From: Methanobacterium sp. UBA176
GTDB taxonomy: Archaea > Methanobacteriota > Methanobacteria > Methanobacteriales > Methanobacteriaceae
Assembly (NCBI GenBank): GCA_002505765.1
Contig: DAVZ01000069.1
Span: 40,918-104,917, forward strand
Reading direction: 5' to 3'
DNA: 64,000 nucleotides
Shown: one piece after another, positions 9,779 through 20,839 of the stretch
Layout: the number at the start of each line of letters is the position of its first letter
How positions within the stretch are numbered: position 1 is the stretch's first letter
The notes under the pieces: model-generated
Databases searched by the model: none
The model's input: the letters and a program-made list of their open reading frames with translations, nothing else
Told to the model about the DNA's origin: nothing
Made by a program: the position numbers and the translations under genes

Positions 9779-10744
9779 ATGCAAATAGTGGCTTCTGCAC
9801 CAGCAAAAGCGATTCTTTTTGGAGAGCATGCTGTAGTTTACGGTAAACCAGCCATTGCAATGGCTCTAAATAAAAGAGCTTATGTAAAAGTTTGGGAAAA
9901 TGTAGAAAATAAAATTTATGTGGATATAAATGATTTAGATATAAAAGGATATCTTGATTTTGAAAATAACATGATATTATCAGATTCACCCAAAAAAGGG
10001 ATTTTAAGATATGTATTAAGTTCAATTAAGAAAGTACATGATGGTTCGGGATTAAACATGTACATTGAAGTTGATATTCCCATCGGCGGAGGACTTGGCT
10101 CTTCAGCAGCAGTAACTGTAGCAACCATAGCTGCAGTATCTAAATATAATAAAATAGATTTATCAATGGAAGAAATAGCTAAATTTGCTCATGAAGTGGA
10201 ACTAGAAGTTCAAAAGTCAGCAAGTCCGCTTGATACAACTGTCAGTACTTATGGTGGGTTAATTTATCTTGAAAAGGACGCTAAAGATATTATACAATTA
10301 GAAATTGATTATAATATCCCTGTGATAATAGGATATACAGATACGCGTGGAAATACTGGTAAACTTGTTGCAGGCGTTAGAAAAAGGAGAGATAAATATC
10401 CTGAAATCATTGATCCTGTAATTAATTCAATAGAAAGATTAACAGAAGAAGCGAAAGAAGTAATTTTAAGTAATGATAAAGAAAAGATTATAGAACTTAT
10501 GAATATAAATCACGGTCTTTTAGATGCCCTTGGAGTAAACACAAAGGAACTATCCAATATGGTTTACACAGCAAGAAATGCAGGAACATGCGGATCTAAA
10601 ATAACAGGCGCTGGCGGTGGCGGCAGCATTATAGTATACTGTCTGGAAGGAACCGAAAAAATTATTGGGGCGCTGAAGAAAGCAGACCATGTTTTAAGGG
10701 CAGATATTTCAAAAGAAGGGGTTAAAATCTCTATTTTAGATTAA
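9779..10744 (+). CDS. mvk: Mevalonate kinase
   Basis: This 321-residue GHMP kinase phosphorylates mevalonate to 5-phosphomevalonate for archaeal lipid synthesis. Signatures are SAPAKAILFGEHAVVYG at the N-terminus, the ATP loop PIGGGLGSSAAVTVA near residue 100 and GAGGGGSIIVYC near the C-terminus. It is followed 13 bases later by isopentenyl phosphate kinase and then IPP isomerase, making a lipid-precursor operon. Confidence 0.95.
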   Translation: MQIVASAPAKAILFGEHAVVYGKPAIAMALNKRAYVKVWENVENKIYVDINDLDIKGYLDFENNMILSDSPKKGILRYVLSSIKKVHDGSGLNMYIEVDIPIGGGLGSSAAVTVATIAAVSKYNKIDLSMEEIAKFAHEVELEVQKSASPLDTTVSTYGGLIYLEKDAKDIIQLEIDYNIPVIIGYTDTRGNTGKLVAGVRKRRDKYPEIIDPVINSIERLTEEAKEVILSNDKEKIIELMNINHGLLDALGVNTKELSNMVYTARNAGTCGSKITGAGGGGSIIVYCLEGTEKIIGALKKADHVLRADISKEGVKISILD

Positions 10745-10757
10745 GAGGTTGTTATAA

Positions 10758-11564
10758 TTGATTATTCTTAAACTTGGCGGAAGCGTAATAACAAAGAAGG
10801 ATGCTGAGGAACCTTTAATCAATTATAATGATCTAAATAGGATTGCAGAAGAAATCACATCCTCATCCTTTGATAAATTGATAATAGTTCATGGAGCAGG
10901 TTCATACGGACATCCGTTTGCTAAAAAATATGAAATAGGCAAAAAAATAAGGAATGAACAGGACTTTAAACGCAAAAAGCTTGGATTCTGTATAACCCAG
11001 AGCTGGGTTAAAAAGTTAAATACCATTGTTTGTGATAGTTTAAGGGAAAAGGGAGTTTTAGCAGTATCCATTCAGCCATCATCATTCATTATCGCTAAAA
11101 ATAAAAGAATTTACTCATGTAATCTGGATTTAATCAAAAAATATTTAGATTTAGGGTTTGTACCGGTTATTTATGGCGATGTGGTGCCTGATATTAATGA
11201 ATTCATTAGGATATGCGTTTTATCAGGAGATCAGATAATTAAATATCTGGGCGAAAATTTAAAACCTGAACGTGTAGTTCTGGGCTCTGATGTAGACGGA
11301 ATTTACACCAAAGATCCTAAAAAATATGAAGATGCTGAATTAATGGATACAGTCACATCATTAGAGGATTTAAATGCTGAAGGTTCATCAAATGTGGATG
11401 TTACCGGCGGAATGAACGGAAAACTATTAGAACTCCTTGAACTTGCTGAAATGGGAATAGAATCAGAAATAATAAATGCTGGTAAAAAGGGCTTAATTAA
11501 AAAGGCCCTAAATCATCAAAATGGCATTGGTACTGTAATTAGGAAAAATAAGCATAATTACTGA
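10758..11564 (+). CDS. ipk: Isopentenyl phosphate kinase
   Basis: This 268-residue amino-acid-kinase-fold enzyme makes isopentenyl diphosphate from isopentenyl phosphate in the modified archaeal mevalonate pathway. It starts at TTG (MIILKLGGSVITKK) with GAGGTT upstream. The IPK-specific histidine is in HGAGSYGHPFAKKY near residue 55, and SDVDGIYTKDP and VTGGMNGKL are typical. It is one of three consecutive isoprenoid genes. Confidence 0.95.
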   Translation: MIILKLGGSVITKKDAEEPLINYNDLNRIAEEITSSSFDKLIIVHGAGSYGHPFAKKYEIGKKIRNEQDFKRKKLGFCITQSWVKKLNTIVCDSLREKGVLAVSIQPSSFIIAKNKRIYSCNLDLIKKYLDLGFVPVIYGDVVPDINEFIRICVLSGDQIIKYLGENLKPERVVLGSDVDGIYTKDPKKYEDAELMDTVTSLEDLNAEGSSNVDVTGGMNGKLLELLELAEMGIESEIINAGKKGLIKKALNHQNGIGTVIRKNKHNY

Positions 11565-11582
11565 ATTATAAGGAAGTAGAAC

Positions 11583-12638
11583 ATGACTTCAGAACGTAAA
11601 TTAGAGCACTTAATTTTATGCGCAAATTGCGATGTTGAATATAAAAAAAAGAGAACTGGGTTTGAAGATATAGAATTAATACATAAAGCCCTTCCAGAAG
11701 TAGATAAAGAAGAAATTGATATTTCGGCTAATTTCTTTGGGAAAAAAATGGACGTTCCATTAATAATATCTGCAATGACAGGGGGGCATCCTGCATCACT
11801 TAAAATAAATAAAAAACTTGCAAAGGCTGCACAGGAACATAATATTGGTATTGGAGTTGGAAGCCAGCGTGCTGCAGTAGAAAACAAGGAATTAATACCG
11901 ACATATAGCGTTGTAAGGGAAAATGCACCTTCAACATTTGTAATTGGTAATATAGGCGCCCCTCAAATAGAATATGCACAAGCTGCAGCAGAAATGATTG
12001 ATGCGGATGCACTTGCAATTCACTTAAATCCATTGCAAGAAGCAATTCAGCCTGAAGGAGACATAGATGCAACAGGATATATTGATTCAATTAAAGAAAC
12101 CGTTAAAATCGTGGATATGCCTGTTATAGCCAAGGAAACAGGGGCTGGAATCTCTAAGATAGATGGAATGGCTCTGGAAAAAGCAGGAGTTGCTGCAATA
12201 GATGTTGCAGGCTCTGGAGGTACAAGCTGGGCTGCAGTTGAAACATACAGGGCTAAAGATGGCTATATTGGAAATTTATACTGGGATTGGGGCATTCCAA
12301 CTGCTGTAAGTACAGTTGAAGTATGTGAATCAGTAAATATCCCTGTTATATCCTCGGGAGGAATTAGAAGCGGACTTGATGCTGCAAAGGCATTAGCTTT
12401 AGGGGCTGAAGCTGTAGGAATTGCTTTACCCTTGCTTAAAGAAGCATATATAAGTCATGAAGCTGTTGCAGCAAAAATTGAAAGGTTTAAAGATTCTCTT
12501 AAAATTGCAATGTTCCTTGTTGGTGCATCTAACGTTAAAGAGCTTAGAAAATGCGATTTAGTGATAAGCGGCAAGACAAGAGAATGGTTAACAGAAAGAG
12601 GGTTCGATACCCGAAAATATGCACAAAGAACAATTTAA
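11583..12638 (+). CDS. fni: Type 2 isopentenyl-diphosphate delta-isomerase
   Basis: This 351-residue FMN- and NADPH-dependent enzyme interconverts IPP and DMAPP. Recognised by [45 protein letters not shown], the flavin-site segment [14 protein letters not shown] and [19 protein letters not shown]. It completes the mvk-ipk-fni series and is followed by a 319-base region with a hairpin row before rnj. Confidence 0.95.
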   Translation: MTSERKLEHLILCANCDVEYKKKRTGFEDIELIHKALPEVDKEEIDISANFFGKKMDVPLIISAMTGGHPASLKINKKLAKAAQEHNIGIGVGSQRAAVENKELIPTYSVVRENAPSTFVIGNIGAPQIEYAQAAAEMIDADALAIHLNPLQEAIQPEGDIDATGYIDSIKETVKIVDMPVIAKETGAGISKIDGMALEKAGVAAIDVAGSGGTSWAAVETYRAKDGYIGNLYWDWGIPTAVSTVEVCESVNIPVISSGGIRSGLDAAKALALGAEAVGIALPLLKEAYISHEAVAAKIERFKDSLKIAMFLVGASNVKELRKCDLVISGKTREWLTERGFDTRKYAQRTI

Positions 12639-12753
12639 ACATTTTTAAAAGTTTAATTACTGTTTATGAAGTTAAATTACGATTATTAAAGACTCTATTT
12701 TAATTTCAATCCTAAATTGAATTATGAGCTTTGTTTTATAGATAAAACGTAAT

Positions 12754-12819
12754 GGAGGACAATTATGAGCGTTGAAGTAATAGCAATAGGCGGATATGAA
12801 GAAGTAGGAAAGAACATAT
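12754..12819 (+). pseudogene. Truncated duplicate of the rnj start (RBS plus first codons)
   Basis: This 66-base segment repeats 12947-13012 with three differences by eye. It includes the ribosome binding site GGAGGAC, the ATG and the first 18 codons ([17 protein letters not shown]). After it the sequence runs into a hairpin row instead of rnj. The frame happens to stay open to 12992, giving a 75-residue chimeric reading frame. I treat it as a relic of a 193-base tandem duplication and not as a gene, though it has an intact ribosome binding site and could be translated. Confidence 0.75.
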
Positions 12820-12823
12820 CGGC

Positions 12824-12938
12824 GAAACCTTTAGAAAAGGTTTCATCCAAAATCGCTGTCAAAAATTTAGATTTTGGGCCGCAAAATCAAGTTTTCTGCA
12901 GTTTTCATCCAAATGCTTTCAACGCTTTTCTAAAAAGC
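12824..12938 (+). repeat. Row of short hairpins between the two rnj starts
   Basis: It holds a perfect GAAACCTTT/AAAGGTTTC with an AGA loop (12824-12844), CAAAATC/GATTTTG with a longer loop (from about 12848), an imperfect GCAAAATC/GTTTTCTGC region, and a perfect GCTTTT/AAAAGC with a CTA loop (12924-12938). Linkers carry GC-rich words such as GGGCCGC. The style matches the rows before rps13, rps11 and rps2. Confidence 0.6.
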
Positions 12939-12957
12939 TTTGTCACGGAGGACGATT

Positions 12958-14307
12958 ATGAGCGTAGAAGTAATAGCAATAGGCGGATATGAAGAAGTAG
13001 GAAAGAACATGTCCGCAGTTAAGGTCGGAGATGACGTGGTCATCTTTGACATGGGAATTCATCTTGACAGGATACACATTCATGAAGATACAGATATAGC
13101 AAGAATGCACAGTTTGGATTTAATCGAAAGAGGAGTTATTCCTGACGATACATTAATGAAAGAGGTCGATGGTAAAGTAAGAGCGATAGTATTCACCCAT
13201 GGTCATCTGGATCATATAGGAGCTGTTGCAAAACTTGCACATAGGTATGAAGCGCCTATTATAGCAACTCCTTACACTTTAGCCCTTATAGAGAGGACTA
13301 TTAAGGGAGAAAAAAAATTTAATGTTACAAACCCACTTCAGGTTTTAAACCCTGGTGAAAAATGCCAGATATCCCCTGATATCACACTCGAATTCATTAA
13401 TATGACTCATAGTATCCCTCAAACCACAATGGCTGCTTTGCATACATCTGAAGGAATAATCATCTATGCAAATGACTTTAAATTTGATAACTATCAGATG
13501 ATTTCTCCTTCACCAGACTACGGGAGACTGAAAGAACTGGGAAGAAAAGGAGTACTTGCCTTAATTGTAGAAACAACAAGGGTTGGAGAAGATGGAGAAG
13601 CTAAAACTCATTCTGAAAAGATTGCAAGAATAATGCTTAAAGATATAATGCTTGATCCACTCGATGAAAGGAATGGAATGATCGTTACCACATTTTCATC
13701 ACACATAGAACGTATTCAGGCAATAAGTAATATATCTGAGCAAAGCGATAGAAATTTGCTGCTTCTTGGAAGATCTATGGAACGATATTGTGGTATGGCT
13801 GAAGCTATGGGAATATTAAAGCTCCCTGCAACTGCAAGCATCTATGGAAGTCCAAAAGCGGTTAATCGAGCACTGGCAAGGGCAGAAGAAAACAGAAGCG
13901 ATTTTCTTCTTGTAACAACAGGACACCAGGGAGAGCCTGATGCACTGCTGCCACGTATTGCAAGTGGAAAGACTCAATTCAACATTAGAAATGGTGATAA
14001 TGTAGTTGTTTCTGCACCTATAATTCCTAATCCTATGAATATAGCAAACAGAAATTTGCTGGAGCGAAGACTTAAATCCAATGGTGCCAGAATATTTACC
14101 AATGCTCATGTTTCAGGACATGCGGGGCGTGAAGATCACAGGGACTTTATAAGAATGTTAAATCCAATGCATATCATTCCAGCTCACGGAGATCTGGCAA
14201 TGCTTGCATCCTATACTGAACTTGCAGAAGAAGAAGGGTATAAAATGGGAAATAACATTCATGTACTGCGAAATGGCCAGGCACAGGTATTTAATGGAGG
14301 AATTTAA
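12958..14307 (+). CDS. rnj: Ribonuclease J (archaeal 5'-3' exoribonuclease)
   Basis: This 449-residue metallo-beta-lactamase/beta-CASP nuclease carries the zinc motif [10 protein letters not shown] near residue 82 and [11 protein letters not shown] near the C-terminus. Archaeal RNase J degrades RNA from the 5' end. The start at 12958 has GGAGGA eight bases upstream, and an in-frame earlier start at 12940 has none. Its own start region is duplicated upstream. The stop overlaps the idsA start by one base (TAATG). Linkage to isoprenoid genes is common in methanogens. Confidence 0.93.
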   Translation: MSVEVIAIGGYEEVGKNMSAVKVGDDVVIFDMGIHLDRIHIHEDTDIARMHSLDLIERGVIPDDTLMKEVDGKVRAIVFTHGHLDHIGAVAKLAHRYEAPIIATPYTLALIERTIKGEKKFNVTNPLQVLNPGEKCQISPDITLEFINMTHSIPQTTMAALHTSEGIIIYANDFKFDNYQMISPSPDYGRLKELGRKGVLALIVETTRVGEDGEAKTHSEKIARIMLKDIMLDPLDERNGMIVTTFSSHIERIQAISNISEQSDRNLLLLGRSMERYCGMAEAMGILKLPATASIYGSPKAVNRALARAEENRSDFLLVTTGHQGEPDALLPRIASGKTQFNIRNGDNVVVSAPIIPNPMNIANRNLLERRLKSNGARIFTNAHVSGHAGREDHRDFIRMLNPMHIIPAHGDLAMLASYTELAEEEGYKMGNNIHVLRNGQAQVFNGGI

Positions 14308-15293
14308 TGGATGTAATTGACATACTTAAAGCATATTCTGAAGGGATAGATAATGAAATATATGCTTCATTAAGTACAATTGACCCTTCAACTCTTTGTG
14401 AAGCTTCTGATCATCTTATTAGGGCCGGAGGAAAAAAACTCCGCCCAGTAATGGTTATATTAAGCTGTGAGGCAGTAGGAGGTAGAGCTGAAGATGCTTT
14501 AAAAACGGCTGCCTCTATGGAACTGATTCACACATTTTCTCTTATTCACGATGATATAATGGATAAAGACGAAATGAGAAGGGGTAAACCCTCAGTACAT
14601 ATGCTCTGGGGAGAGCCCATGGCTATTTTAGCCGGAGACACTCTCTTTTCAAAAGCATTTGAAACAGTTCTGGACACAAATACCGAGAATATCTCTCCTA
14701 AAAGGATTGTAAATGCTCTGAAGACTGTTGTGGACTCATGTATCAAGATCTGTGAAGGTCAAGCCCTTGATATTAGCTTTGAAGGGAATTTAGACGTTAG
14801 AGAAGAGGAATATATGACCATGATCTACAAGAAAACAGCAGCGCTTATAGCCGCGGCAACAAAAGCAGGAGCTATACTCGGTGGTGGAACTGAAGAGCAA
14901 ATAGAAGCACTTGCAGAATACGGTCGTTTAGTGGGATTGGCATTCCAGATTCAGGACGATTACCTCGATGTTGTAAGTAATGAAGATGATATTGGGAAGC
15001 CAGTTGGAAGTGATATAGTAGAAGGTAAAATGACGCTAATGGTTGTTCATGCACTTGCATATGCATCTGAAGATGATAAAGAAAGACTTATATCGATATT
15101 ACAGGCAAATAATGAAGATTTAGTTGATGATGCCATTGGGATATTCAATAAGTACGGTTCAATTGAATACTCCAGGGATATTGCTCATACTAATATTAAG
15201 ACTGCTAAAGAACTTCTAAATGTTCTGGAAAATTCTGAGGCAAAAAAATCATTAGAATTAATAGCTGACTTTGTTCTTGATAGAACCCATTAA
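14307..15293 (+). CDS. idsA: Short-chain isoprenyl diphosphate synthase (GGPP/FPP synthase)
   Basis: This 328-residue trans-prenyltransferase condenses IPP with allylic diphosphates to build the C15/C20 chains of archaeal lipids. The first aspartate-rich motif is in [20 protein letters not shown] (about residue 80) and the second in [20 protein letters not shown] (about residue 215). It starts one base inside the rnj stop with GGAGG upstream, so it is translationally coupled. gltX follows. Confidence 0.95.
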   Translation: MDVIDILKAYSEGIDNEIYASLSTIDPSTLCEASDHLIRAGGKKLRPVMVILSCEAVGGRAEDALKTAASMELIHTFSLIHDDIMDKDEMRRGKPSVHMLWGEPMAILAGDTLFSKAFETVLDTNTENISPKRIVNALKTVVDSCIKICEGQALDISFEGNLDVREEEYMTMIYKKTAALIAAATKAGAILGGGTEEQIEALAEYGRLVGLAFQIQDDYLDVVSNEDDIGKPVGSDIVEGKMTLMVVHALAYASEDDKERLISILQANNEDLVDDAIGIFNKYGSIEYSRDIAHTNIKTAKELLNVLENSEAKKSLELIADFVLDRTH

Positions 15294-15315
15294 TTATTCC
15301 TTTACCAGTGATTTT

Positions 15316-16989
15316 ATGGATAATTTAAAGGAACTTGCATACAAATATGCCCTGCAAAATGCTGTAAAGCATAAAGGAAAGGCCCAGAATGGTGCTGTAA
15401 TAGGTATCATTATGAGTTCTCATCCTGAGTTTAGAAAAGAGGCTAGAGAAGTATCAAAGACTGTTGGAGAAGTTGTAGCAAAAATAAATGTTTTAGACCT
15501 CCATGAACAGGCTAAAGAGCTTGATAAATTAGGTGGCATGGTAGATGAGGAAAAAAAAGTGGATGAAAAAGGCCTTTCGGAACTTCCAGAAGTCAATGGA
15601 GAAGTTGTATTAAGATTTGCTCCTAATCCAAGCGGTCCGCTTCATATAGGGCATGCAAGAGCTGCTATTTTAAATCAAGAATATATAAAAAAATACGGTG
15701 GAAAACTCATCTTGCGTATTGAAGATACTGACCCGCGTAGGGTAGATCCAGATGCATATGGGATGATAAATGATGATCTTTTATGGCTTGGTATAGAAAT
15801 AGATGAAAAAATTATTCAGAGTGAAAGGCTCCCCATTTATTATGAATATGCTGAAAAACTAATTAATATTGGTGGAGCTTATGTTTGCACCTGTGAAGCA
15901 GGTGAATTTAAAAAATTGAAGGATAATTCAATGGTATGTCCATGTAGAGATTTAGACGTTGAAGAAAATTTGAAACGCTGGAATAATATGCAAAATCTGA
16001 GCGAGGGAGAAGCTGTACTTCGAGTCAAAACTGATATTGAACATAAAAATCCTGCAATAAGAGATTACGCTGCAATGAGAATCGTTGATGCTGAACATCC
16101 CAGAACAGGCAAAAAATACAAAATTTATCCTATGATGAACTTTTCAGTCACTGTAGATGACCATTTACTTGGAATAACTCATGTTTTGCGGGGAAAGGAC
16201 CATATTGCAAACAGCGAAAAACAGAACTATATATACAGATACTTTGGATGGGAGGTACCTGTATTTATCCATTACGGACGCCTTAAAATGGAAGATATTG
16301 CTCTAAGCACTTCAAAAGCTAGAACAGGAATTGAGGAGGGCATATATTCTGGATGGGACGATCCGAGACTTGGAACAATAAGGGCCATAGCAAGAAGGGG
16401 AATAATGAAAGAAGCCCTTTATGAACTTATGAATGAAATAGGCGTAAAAATAGCAGATTCAACTGTAAGCTGGAAAAAGATATATGGTTTGAACCGTGCA
16501 ATCCTTGAAGAAGTTGCAAATAGATATTTCTTTGTATGGGATCCAGAAAGAGTGAAAATAGGAGATCTTCCTGAATCTGCCGTGGGCACAGTTAAAAGAC
16601 CGCTTCATCCAGACTTTTTAGAAAGAGGATATCGTGAAATCCCTTTTAAAGAAAATATTTGCCTTGTAAAGGGAGATATAAAAAATGATAAAGTTTTAAG
16701 GCTTATGGATTCTGTAAACATAGTATTTAAAGACAAAAAGGCAATTTTCCACAGTTCAAGCTTTGAAGAAGCAAAAGAGGCGGGCGCACAGTTGATTCAC
16801 TGGATCCCTGATGCTGATAATTTAAAAGCAGAGGTCATAATGCCTGATGCAAGTATTATTAAAGGTTTTGTGGAACCTGAATGTAAAAATCTTAAAGTTG
16901 GAGATGTTGTACAATTGGAACGTTTTGGATTTGCACGATTGGATGAAATAAATAATGAAAAATTGATATTTTACTTTGCACACAAATAA
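15316..16989 (+). CDS. gltX: Glutamyl-tRNA synthetase, archaeal type
   Basis: A 557-residue class I synthetase. The HIGH motif appears as [15 protein letters not shown] near residue 105 and the KMSKS motif as LSTSK near residue 335. The N-terminal extension and the all-beta anticodon-binding end are of the archaeal/eukaryotic kind. In Methanobacteriales this enzyme usually also charges tRNA-Gln, which an amidotransferase then corrects. The start at 15316 ([13 protein letters not shown]) is chosen over an upstream in-frame ATG inside idsA. Confidence 0.95.
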   Translation: MDNLKELAYKYALQNAVKHKGKAQNGAVIGIIMSSHPEFRKEAREVSKTVGEVVAKINVLDLHEQAKELDKLGGMVDEEKKVDEKGLSELPEVNGEVVLRFAPNPSGPLHIGHARAAILNQEYIKKYGGKLILRIEDTDPRRVDPDAYGMINDDLLWLGIEIDEKIIQSERLPIYYEYAEKLINIGGAYVCTCEAGEFKKLKDNSMVCPCRDLDVEENLKRWNNMQNLSEGEAVLRVKTDIEHKNPAIRDYAAMRIVDAEHPRTGKKYKIYPMMNFSVTVDDHLLGITHVLRGKDHIANSEKQNYIYRYFGWEVPVFIHYGRLKMEDIALSTSKARTGIEEGIYSGWDDPRLGTIRAIARRGIMKEALYELMNEIGVKIADSTVSWKKIYGLNRAILEEVANRYFFVWDPERVKIGDLPESAVGTVKRPLHPDFLERGYREIPFKENICLVKGDIKNDKVLRLMDSVNIVFKDKKAIFHSSSFEEAKEAGAQLIHWIPDADNLKAEVIMPDASIIKGFVEPECKNLKVGDVVQLERFGFARLDEINNEKLIFYFAHK

Positions 16990-17002
16990 AGGAGATTTTA
17001 AA

Positions 17003-18235
17003 ATGGTACAGATTAATGAAAACTATCTGTTGCTTAAAAGCAACTACATCTTTGCAGAGATTGATGATCGCGTTGAAAAATACCAGAAAGAAAACCCTGA
17101 AGCAGATGTAATCAGAATGGGGATTGGAGATGTTACAAAGCCATTACCAAAGGCTGTGATCCGTGAGTTCAAGCATGGTGTAGATGAAATGGGCCAGGCC
17201 GAAACTTTTAAGGGTTATGGGCCGTATAGGGGTTATGATTTTTTAATTGGAGAAATTATAAACAAGGATTATCTTCCTCTTGGGATTAAATTAGATATTG
17301 AGGAAGTATTTGTAAGCGAAGGTGCTAAACCCGATACTGGAAATATTCAGGAAATATTCGGTATAGACAGTGTTGTAGCAGTAACAGACCCTGTTTACCC
17401 TGTTTACGTTGAAAGTAATATTATGGCAGGCCGTGGGGGCCTAATGGATGAGGATGGAAAGTACGAGGGCCTGGTATATCTTCCATGTACTGAAGAAAAC
17501 GATTTCATACCAGAACTTCCTGAAACACCTGTGGATCTGATTTATTTATGTTATCCAAACAACCCAACCGGCACAGTTCTCACCAGGGAACAACTGGCTA
17601 AGTGGGTGAATTATGCACGTGAAAACAATTCAATTATACTGTTTGATGCTGCATACGAAGCCTACATACAAGAAGAAGATATACCAAGAAGTATATACGA
17701 AATTGAAAGAGCAAAAGAGGTGGCTATTGAATTCAGGAGCTTCTCTAAAAATGCAGGATTTACAGGAACAAGATGTGCTTACACTGTGGTTCCTAAGGAG
17801 TTAATAGGCTTTGATACTTCGGGTAATCCTTATTCTTTAAATGAATTGTGGTTTAGGAGACTAACCACCAAGTTTAATGGAGTTTCTTATCCTGTACAGA
17901 TGGCTGCCAAGGGAATTTATTCTGAAGAAGGCCAGAAAGAAATTAAAGAACTGGTGCGATATTATATGGAAAATGCGGCAATAATTAAGGAAAGTATGGA
18001 AAAAATTGGTTTAAATGTTTATGGTGGAGTTAATTCACCATATATCTGGATTAAAACTCCAAATAACATGGATTCATGGGAATTTTTTGATCTTCTCCTG
18101 AATGAAGCCAATGTTGTGGGGACTCCTGGTGTAGGTTTTGGACCAAGTGGTGAGGGTTATTTCAGGATAACTGCCTTCAATACCCTTGAAAATACCAAAA
18201 AAGCTATGGAAAGGATATCCAATCTTTCCTTCTAA
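17003..18235 (+). CDS. dapL: LL-diaminopimelate aminotransferase
   Basis: This 410-residue PLP enzyme makes LL-diaminopimelate directly from tetrahydrodipicolinate, for lysine synthesis. The PLP-lysine motif is [17 protein letters not shown] near residue 250, with [11 protein letters not shown] before it and the N-terminal [21 protein letters not shown] precedes the ATG at 17003. An upstream in-frame ATG overlaps gltX and is not used. This acetyl-free lysine route is typical of methanogens. Confidence 0.95.
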   Translation: MVQINENYLLLKSNYIFAEIDDRVEKYQKENPEADVIRMGIGDVTKPLPKAVIREFKHGVDEMGQAETFKGYGPYRGYDFLIGEIINKDYLPLGIKLDIEEVFVSEGAKPDTGNIQEIFGIDSVVAVTDPVYPVYVESNIMAGRGGLMDEDGKYEGLVYLPCTEENDFIPELPETPVDLIYLCYPNNPTGTVLTREQLAKWVNYARENNSIILFDAAYEAYIQEEDIPRSIYEIERAKEVAIEFRSFSKNAGFTGTRCAYTVVPKELIGFDTSGNPYSLNELWFRRLTTKFNGVSYPVQMAAKGIYSEEGQKEIKELVRYYMENAAIIKESMEKIGLNVYGGVNSPYIWIKTPNNMDSWEFFDLLLNEANVVGTPGVGFGPSGEGYFRITAFNTLENTKKAMERISNLSF

Positions 18236-18363
18236 TTTTACTTATTTTCTATCCCTTTTAACTATTTTTTAAGGGAATTGCATTTCAAATAACAACATAA
18301 TGGAAACATTTTTATTTAAGGCTTCCCAAAGTATGAGAGGCAAAGAAATATGGAGAACTAAAA

Positions 18364-19386
18364 ATGACATGCAGTATATTAGTTGGTGGCGCCTGGGGAG
18401 ATGAAGGTAAGGGAAAATGCATTACTTATCTCTGTTACAATGATAAACCGGATATTATAGCAAGAGCAGGAGTAGGACCTAATGCAGGGCATTCTGTTGA
18501 GTTTCAAGGCGATAAATATGCATTAAGGTTAACTCCCTCCGGATTTTTTTATACTGGTGCAAGACTACTTATTGGAGCAGGTGTACTTGTAGATCCTGGA
18601 ATTTTTATGCACGAACTTGATTATCTAAACAGATATAATGTTAAAGGCAGAACATTTGCTGATTACAGATGTGCAATTATTGAAGAAAAACATAAAGAGC
18701 AGGATAAAGCTTCCGATTACCTTGCAAAAAAAATAGGAAGTACAGGAACCGGATGCGGACCGGCAAATGCAGATAGGGTAAATAGAATAGTTAAACTTGC
18801 AAGAGACATTGATGAAATGAAGGACTACATCACAGATGTTCCTCATGAAGTAAATGAAGCATTGGATAATGATAGAGACGTTTTTATCGAAGGATCACAG
18901 GGTTTTGGGCTTTCACTTTACTATGGAACCTATCCATTTGTTACAAGCAAAGATACAACAGCAAGTACTTTTGCAGCAGATGTAGGTGTTGGTCCAACCA
19001 GAATAGATGATGTTATTGTGGTTTTTAAATCATACATAACTCGAGTTGGTGAGGGACCATTTAAAACTGAAATTTCACAAGAAGAAGCTGAAAAAATGGG
19101 TCTTGAAGAATATGGAACTGTGACTGGCCGTAGAAGGAGAATAGGAACCTTTGATATGGATCTTGTAAGGGAATCATGCATGATAAATGGTGCCACACAA
19201 ATTGCTTTAACATGTGTGGATAAAATATATCCTGAATGTGAAAGAGTTAAGGAATATTCAAAACTCTCAGCTGAAGTTAAAAAATTCGTTAATGAAATTG
19301 AAGGAGAAACAGGCGTTCCGGTTACAATAATTTCAACAGGACCAGATCTTGAAGATACCATAGATTTAAGGAATGAACTTCTTTAA
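18364..19386 (+). CDS. purA: Adenylosuccinate synthetase, short archaeal form
   Basis: This 340-residue enzyme joins IMP and aspartate with GTP in AMP synthesis. The P-loop is [11 protein letters not shown] at the N-terminus, then [20 protein letters not shown] and [10 protein letters not shown]. Archaeal PurA is about 100 residues shorter than the bacterial one, so this length is expected. GGAG lies 10 bases upstream. A 128-base spacer precedes it, so it probably has its own promoter. Confidence 0.95.
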   Translation: MTCSILVGGAWGDEGKGKCITYLCYNDKPDIIARAGVGPNAGHSVEFQGDKYALRLTPSGFFYTGARLLIGAGVLVDPGIFMHELDYLNRYNVKGRTFADYRCAIIEEKHKEQDKASDYLAKKIGSTGTGCGPANADRVNRIVKLARDIDEMKDYITDVPHEVNEALDNDRDVFIEGSQGFGLSLYYGTYPFVTSKDTTASTFAADVGVGPTRIDDVIVVFKSYITRVGEGPFKTEISQEEAEKMGLEEYGTVTGRRRRIGTFDMDLVRESCMINGATQIALTCVDKIYPECERVKEYSKLSAEVKKFVNEIEGETGVPVTIISTGPDLEDTIDLRNELL

Positions 19387-19553
19387 ATAAGGATTAAATT
19401 CCTTTATTCAAAGAAATCCTTAATTTTACTTTTGAGTTAGTTAAAAAGTGTTTTCTATAACTCTTTTTAATTTATTTACTTCTAAATTATTTAAAGAAAG
19501 AAAATATTAAGACCTTGGTTTCCCCTGATTGGAATTTTCAATCATAATCGAAT

Positions 19554-20003
19554 TTATTTCTCTGCCAGTTCCTTAAGAATTTGCAGAGCTTTTGACCAGG
19601 CGTCCAGAAGATACTGCTTATATTCTTCCTCTATTTCTCCAGGCCCAGATAAATCCACTGTTACCTCAGTTTTACCGTCAATCTCCTTAAAGGTGTAGTT
19701 TTCGTGTGATCCCCCCCATTCTCTGACCTCTTTTTCTTTTCCATCTTCCACAACACCTTTAGGTTCAATAGAAACGAATTCGTAAGGCCTGTTTTCTTTA
19801 ATCTGGCTCACCATTCCAGACATCTTGCCTTTATCGTCTGGTGCCAGGAAAAGCATTTTACTGCCTTGAGTCCAGTCCCCTTCATAGAAAGAACCCGGCA
19901 TAAATGGCTCGGCCCATATTCTGTAGGTATCCAGACCAAGCATGGCATGCCAGATTTTTTCTTTAGGTGCGTTAATAACTATGGAGAATTGTTGATTTAC
20001 CAC
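19554..20003 (-). CDS. SRPBCC (AHSA1-like) domain protein
   Basis: This 149-residue protein has the START/Bet v1-like layout: an opening strand FSIVINAPKEKIWHAML, central GDWTQGSKMLF, and a long C-terminal helix YKQYLLDAWSKALQILKELA. The family binds hydrophobic ligands or acts as a co-chaperone-like domain, and no specific ligand can be named. The GTG start at 20003 has GAGGGG six bases before it. An ATG 18 bases further upstream precedes that site and is less likely. It is transcribed towards purA. Confidence 0.75.
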   Translation of the reverse strand: MVNQQFSIVINAPKEKIWHAMLGLDTYRIWAEPFMPGSFYEGDWTQGSKMLFLAPDDKGKMSGMVSQIKENRPYEFVSIEPKGVVEDGKEKEVREWGGSHENYTFKEIDGKTEVTVDLSGPGEIEEEYKQYLLDAWSKALQILKELAEK

Positions 20004-20062
20004 GTTGTTCCCCTCTTTCATTGGATTTATTTTTTTTGATTTTTAAAATATATAAATTAGTT

Positions 20063-20839
20063 TTATAATACAGCACCAATTAATAATGCTGGAATCACAT
20101 GTAAAACGATGTCTGCTGAAAAATGAGCTATCATAGCTGATTCCAGGCCTTTTTTCCAGTAAAGCCATCCAAAGATAATTCCACCAATACTGTTTAGCAT
20201 GATTACACGGGAAATAAGAATTGGGGTTAAAGCTGTTATCGCTGCCACAGTTGGTAAATGACCTGCTCCAAAAATAATTGCTGCCAGAATAATGGCTAAC
20301 AAGATACCTGCTTTTGAAGGCTTACCTTCATTGGTTTTCCTGATTTTAAAGAATATCCACACTAACAGAGTCATCAGGAATAATCTAAGTAATATTTCCT
20401 CATTTATTCCTCCGTAAAAGGATGCAAGAAATCCCTGCCAGGCTGGAGGAATCAACTGACTTGTGGGTGCATTAATTACACTACCAGCAAGGGAAAACAG
20501 GTAATCCAGACCTGTTATTAAAACACCTGCAACCAATCCAAGTCCAATGGATATGGGAAGTATGGATTTATGATGTTCTCTAATGGGTTTACCTTCAAGC
20601 CAGCCTTCTAAAATGGGAAGTTCAAGTCCAACTCTTTTTGCAAGGTTAAGTCCAATAAATATGGCAAAAGCAAATAAAATTGTATTTTGAATAATTTGAA
20701 CAGGCCGAAGCACATATATTGGTACTGGCAAATCTTGAGGTAGACCTCCTTGAAGGGTCAAAGTATAGGGTATAACCGCAATTATTCCAAAAATACTTGC
20801 AGTCAGTAATATTATAAATAGTTTCCAGTTAGAATTCAT
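20063..20839 (-). CDS. CPBP family intramembrane metalloprotease
   Basis: This 258-residue membrane protein has about seven hydrophobic segments. The Rce1/CPBP motifs are present: the EE pair in NEEILLRLFLMTLLVW, the FGAGHLPT histidine and a late HFSADIVLHV segment. In the family these residues form the metal site of a CAAX-type prenyl endopeptidase or a bacteriocin-immunity protease. The substrate here is unknown. ATG at 20839 is chosen because AAGGTG sits just upstream, overlapping an alternative GTG. It lies 59 bases upstream of the SRPBCC gene on the same strand. Confidence 0.8.
   Translation of the reverse strand: MNSNWKLFIILLTASIFGIIAVIPYTLTLQGGLPQDLPVPIYVLRPVQIIQNTILFAFAIFIGLNLAKRVGLELPILEGWLEGKPIREHHKSILPISIGLGLVAGVLITGLDYLFSLAGSVINAPTSQLIPPAWQGFLASFYGGINEEILLRLFLMTLLVWIFFKIRKTNEGKPSKAGILLAIILAAIIFGAGHLPTVAAITALTPILISRVIMLNSIGGIIFGWLYWKKGLESAMIAHFSADIVLHVIPALLIGAVL

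Noticed and set aside
12765..12992. 75-codon frame starting like RNase J as a separate gene
   Set aside because: It is a duplicate of the rnj start that runs into a hairpin row. No conserved protein results after the first 18 residues. Reported as a duplication relic.
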